DNA from: Candidatus Kuenenia stuttgartensis
GTDB taxonomy: Bacteria > Planctomycetota > Planctomycetia > Gemmatales > Gemmataceae
DNA length: 64,000 bases
Reading direction: 5' to 3'
Assembly: GCA_945875585.1 (NCBI GenBank)
Contig: CAMCLK010000014.1
Coordinates: forward strand, 1-64,000
Shown: positions 62,624-64,000 of the stretch, piece after piece
Position numbering within the stretch: the first letter of the stretch is position 1
How the letters are laid out: every line of letters starts with the position of its first letter
The notes under the pieces: model-generated
What the model was told of the DNA's origin: nothing
Database searches by the model: none
What the model saw: the letters and a program-made list of their open reading frames with translations, nothing else
Made by a program: the position numbers and the translations under genes

Positions 62624-63079
62624 GTGGCAGACACTACCCTTGAATCCGATCCCTTTAAACTGGAACGTTTTTTAATTGGGCAAAGCAAAAATTATGCCGA
62701 TGCGTTTGCTGAAATATCGGAAGGATGCAAGCGCACACATTGGATGTGGTATATCTTTCCGCAGATGGCAGGATTGGCATTCAGTGAAATTGCCCGCCAC
62801 TACGGGATAACCAGTGCCGCGGAAGCCCGCGCTTACTTGGATCACCCTGTCCTCGGGGTTAGACTCCGAGCGTGCGCCGAGGCAGTTATGAAAGTGAGCG
62901 ATCGTTCCGCGCACGATATTTTTGGAACACCCGACGATTTGAAATTGCGATCATGCGCGACACTATTTTCCGCAATAGAACCAACCGGATCGGTTTTTCA
63001 CCAGATCATCGACAAATACTATGGTGGCAAGCCAGATGACAGGACCCTTGGATTTTTGAAAATGGAACAGCCAGCATGA
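62624..63079 (+). CDS. DUF1810 family protein
   Basis: 151 residues from GTG 62624 with AAAGGAG six bases upstream. Contains the DUF1810 signature SEGCKRTHWMWYIFPQMAGL followed by SEIARHYGITSAAEARAYL and LRSCATLF. Soluble, alpha-helical family found widely beside ADP-ribosylation or macrodomain-type proteins; function unknown. Its TGA overlaps the next start (ATGA). Confidence 0.85.
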   Translation: MADTTLESDPFKLERFLIGQSKNYADAFAEISEGCKRTHWMWYIFPQMAGLAFSEIARHYGITSAAEARAYLDHPVLGVRLRACAEAVMKVSDRSAHDIFGTPDDLKLRSCATLFSAIEPTGSVFHQIIDKYYGGKPDDRTLGFLKMEQPA

Positions 63080-63480
63080 TAAATCAAAACGGTGCCAAGA
63101 AAATGGTGCTTGTCGAAACGGATCTGAGGTTTTATACCGCGCCTTCGACTATTCCGGCTGCTGGGATGGGACTTTTTGCCAAGGTACCACTGGCAGTGGG
63201 CGACGAGCTATTGGTGGTTGGCTTTCTGCTGGCATCGGGCTCGATCGAAGACGAATGCACGCGTTACGCGGATGCTTACAAATTCAGGGTGGGGGATCAG
63301 TTGCTTGTCCCGTTTGGTTATGCAGGTATGGTCAATCATTCATCACAAATTGCGAACATGGAAAAGGTCATTGTTGGTGAAACCGTTTACTTGCGGACAT
63401 CGCGGTCAATCGATGCCAATGAAGAGCTGTTTTATTGTTACAGTAGCTATGCGCAGGAGCGGTTTCAACTAAGCGGTTGA
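63076..63480 (+). CDS. SET-domain protein
   Basis: 134 residues, coupled to DUF1810 by ATGA. PAAGMGLFAKVPLAVGDELL is the SET-N signature, MVNHSSQIANMEK the NHS motif that contacts S-adenosylmethionine, and DANEELFYCYS the C-terminal SET element. A stand-alone SET domain of this size could methylate a lysine on a bacterial protein; target unknown. Confidence 0.82.
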   Translation: MINQNGAKKMVLVETDLRFYTAPSTIPAAGMGLFAKVPLAVGDELLVVGFLLASGSIEDECTRYADAYKFRVGDQLLVPFGYAGMVNHSSQIANMEKVIVGETVYLRTSRSIDANEELFYCYSSYAQERFQLSG

Positions 63481-63513
63481 TACGCCAATCAACTTTTTTC
63501 TTAACGAAGCAAA

Positions 63514-63550
63514 TAGCAGTGCCGCAACTTTGTAAATCGCGGCACTGCTA
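63514..63550. terminator. bidirectional hairpin terminator
   Basis: TAGCAGTGCCGC (63514-63525) and GCGGCACTGCTA (63539-63550) form a perfect 12-base stem with a 13-base loop, between the convergent SET and HtrA-like genes. Suitable for ending both transcripts. Confidence 0.85.
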
Positions 63551-63568
63551 TGTCAACAGCTTCTTGGA

Positions 63569-64000
63569 TTAGCTGCCAGCCTTGACGACTACCAGCAAAG
63601 TGCCCCCTTCGGGAGTTGCCACCTGAACAAGGACATCGGATTTGGCATCCAGTGAACCGACTATTTTTTCAAAGGCTGCCACATCTGCCACTGCTTGGCG
63701 TTCAATGCGTGTGATGAGCATGCCTGGCCGTAGCCCTGCTTCGTGGGCGTGCGATTGCGGATCGACTTCCGTGATCATTACGCCGTTTTTCTTCGACTTG
63801 AACCCGTATTTGCGGCCAGCCTCCAGACTCATGTTGGCAACAGACAGTCCCAGACCGCGTTGTGGAGTGGGCAGAATGTTTCCCTCGGATGGCTCATTGC
63901 CTGCGGCCATCCCGTAAGTCTTTGGCTGTTCTTCGAGTTGGACCTTGATGCTTTGATTTTTTCCCTCTCGCACAACATCGAGTTCAACTTCCTTACCTGG
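63569..64000 (-). CDS. HtrA/DegP-like serine protease, C-terminal PDZ part (5' end outside window)
   Basis: The minus-strand frame is open to the window edge (last codons PGKEVELDVVREGKN read the end of one PDZ domain). Residues after it form a linker and then a second PDZ domain (YGFKSKKNGVMITEVDPQS, HEAGLRPGMLITRIERQAV, VLVQVATPEGGTLLVVVKAG). This pattern is the tail of a periplasmic DegP/HtrA protease; the catalytic domain is not visible, so protease activity is inferred. Confidence 0.75.
   Translation of the reverse strand, partial: PGKEVELDVVREGKNQSIKVQLEEQPKTYGMAAGNEPSEGNILPTPQRGLGLSVANMSLEAGRKYGFKSKKNGVMITEVDPQSHAHEAGLRPGMLITRIERQAVADVAAFEKIVGSLDAKSDVLVQVATPEGGTLLVVVKAGS

Noticed and set aside
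1-64000. Mobile elements, prophage, tRNA or rRNA genes, toxin-antitoxin or defence systems
   Set aside because: I looked for transposases, integrases, cloverleaf-like segments and known defence domains and found none.

Overview
The window comes from a member of the Planctomycetota. The evidence is family content: a DUF1501 + PPC-domain + DUF1549/DUF1553 cytochrome operon, several formylglycine-type sulfatases, a DUF1559 pseudopilin-like protein, a BNR sialidase, an MFS/glycosyltransferase pair typical of the phylum, and GC-rich coding DNA with long antisense shadow frames. I cannot place it to genus. No tRNA, rRNA, CRISPR array or insertion sequence was seen.

Layout. 1-5.9 kb (minus): secreted Planctomycete-specific operon DUF1501 -> PPC protein -> DUF1549/1553 protein (cut by the window edge). 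6.1-8.9 kb (minus): MFS transporter and GT4 glycosyltransferase. 9.0-16.3 kb (plus): a tightly coupled sulfatase operon (sulfatase, HExxH protein, two sulfatases, a CxxCH-containing terpene-cyclase-fold protein) that ends, with a 4-base stop/start overlap, in an OleD reductase. 16.5-18.4 kb: an SH3-domain protein and deoC.

18.5-36.2 kb (plus) is the centrepiece. A PUFA-synthase-type iterative polyketide synthase (enoyl reductase PfaD; PfaA = KS-MAT-ACP-ACP-KR-DH; PfaC = KS-CLF-AT-DH-DH) is followed without a real gap by OleA, OleB and OleC. With OleD at 15.3-16.3 kb the window holds a complete OleABCD head-to-head condensation pathway next to the synthase that could supply its acyl chains. 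PfaC lacks the C-terminal acyltransferase that releases fatty acids in myxobacterial homologues, and OleA sits where that release step would be. The inferred product is a very long polyunsaturated hydrocarbon rather than a membrane PUFA.

36.1-46 kb: sialidase, a repeat/HEAT protein, plant-type enoyl-ACP reductase (FabI) with argJ, then on the minus strand a DUF1559 pseudopilin-like gene whose downstream partner carries an in-frame UGA. That UGA is followed by a hairpin with a GGUC loop and 49 more codons, ending exactly next to argJ: a strong selenoprotein candidate. Next comes a three-gene sulfur-relay set (zinc-ribbon-TusA-like, DsrE-like, TusA-like fused to a MetE catalytic core). 46-53 kb (plus): cysteine-cluster protein, STAS/anti-sigma kinase pair, MutS, Gfo/Idh/MocA oxidoreductase, release-factor-like protein, dual-specificity phosphatase. 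52.9-61.3 kb (minus): a beta-galactosidase-like secreted protein and a heavy-metal RND efflux operon with a 14-base palindrome in front. 61.4-64 kb: SGNH hydrolase, DUF1761, DUF1810, SET protein, and the C-terminal part of an HtrA-like protease.
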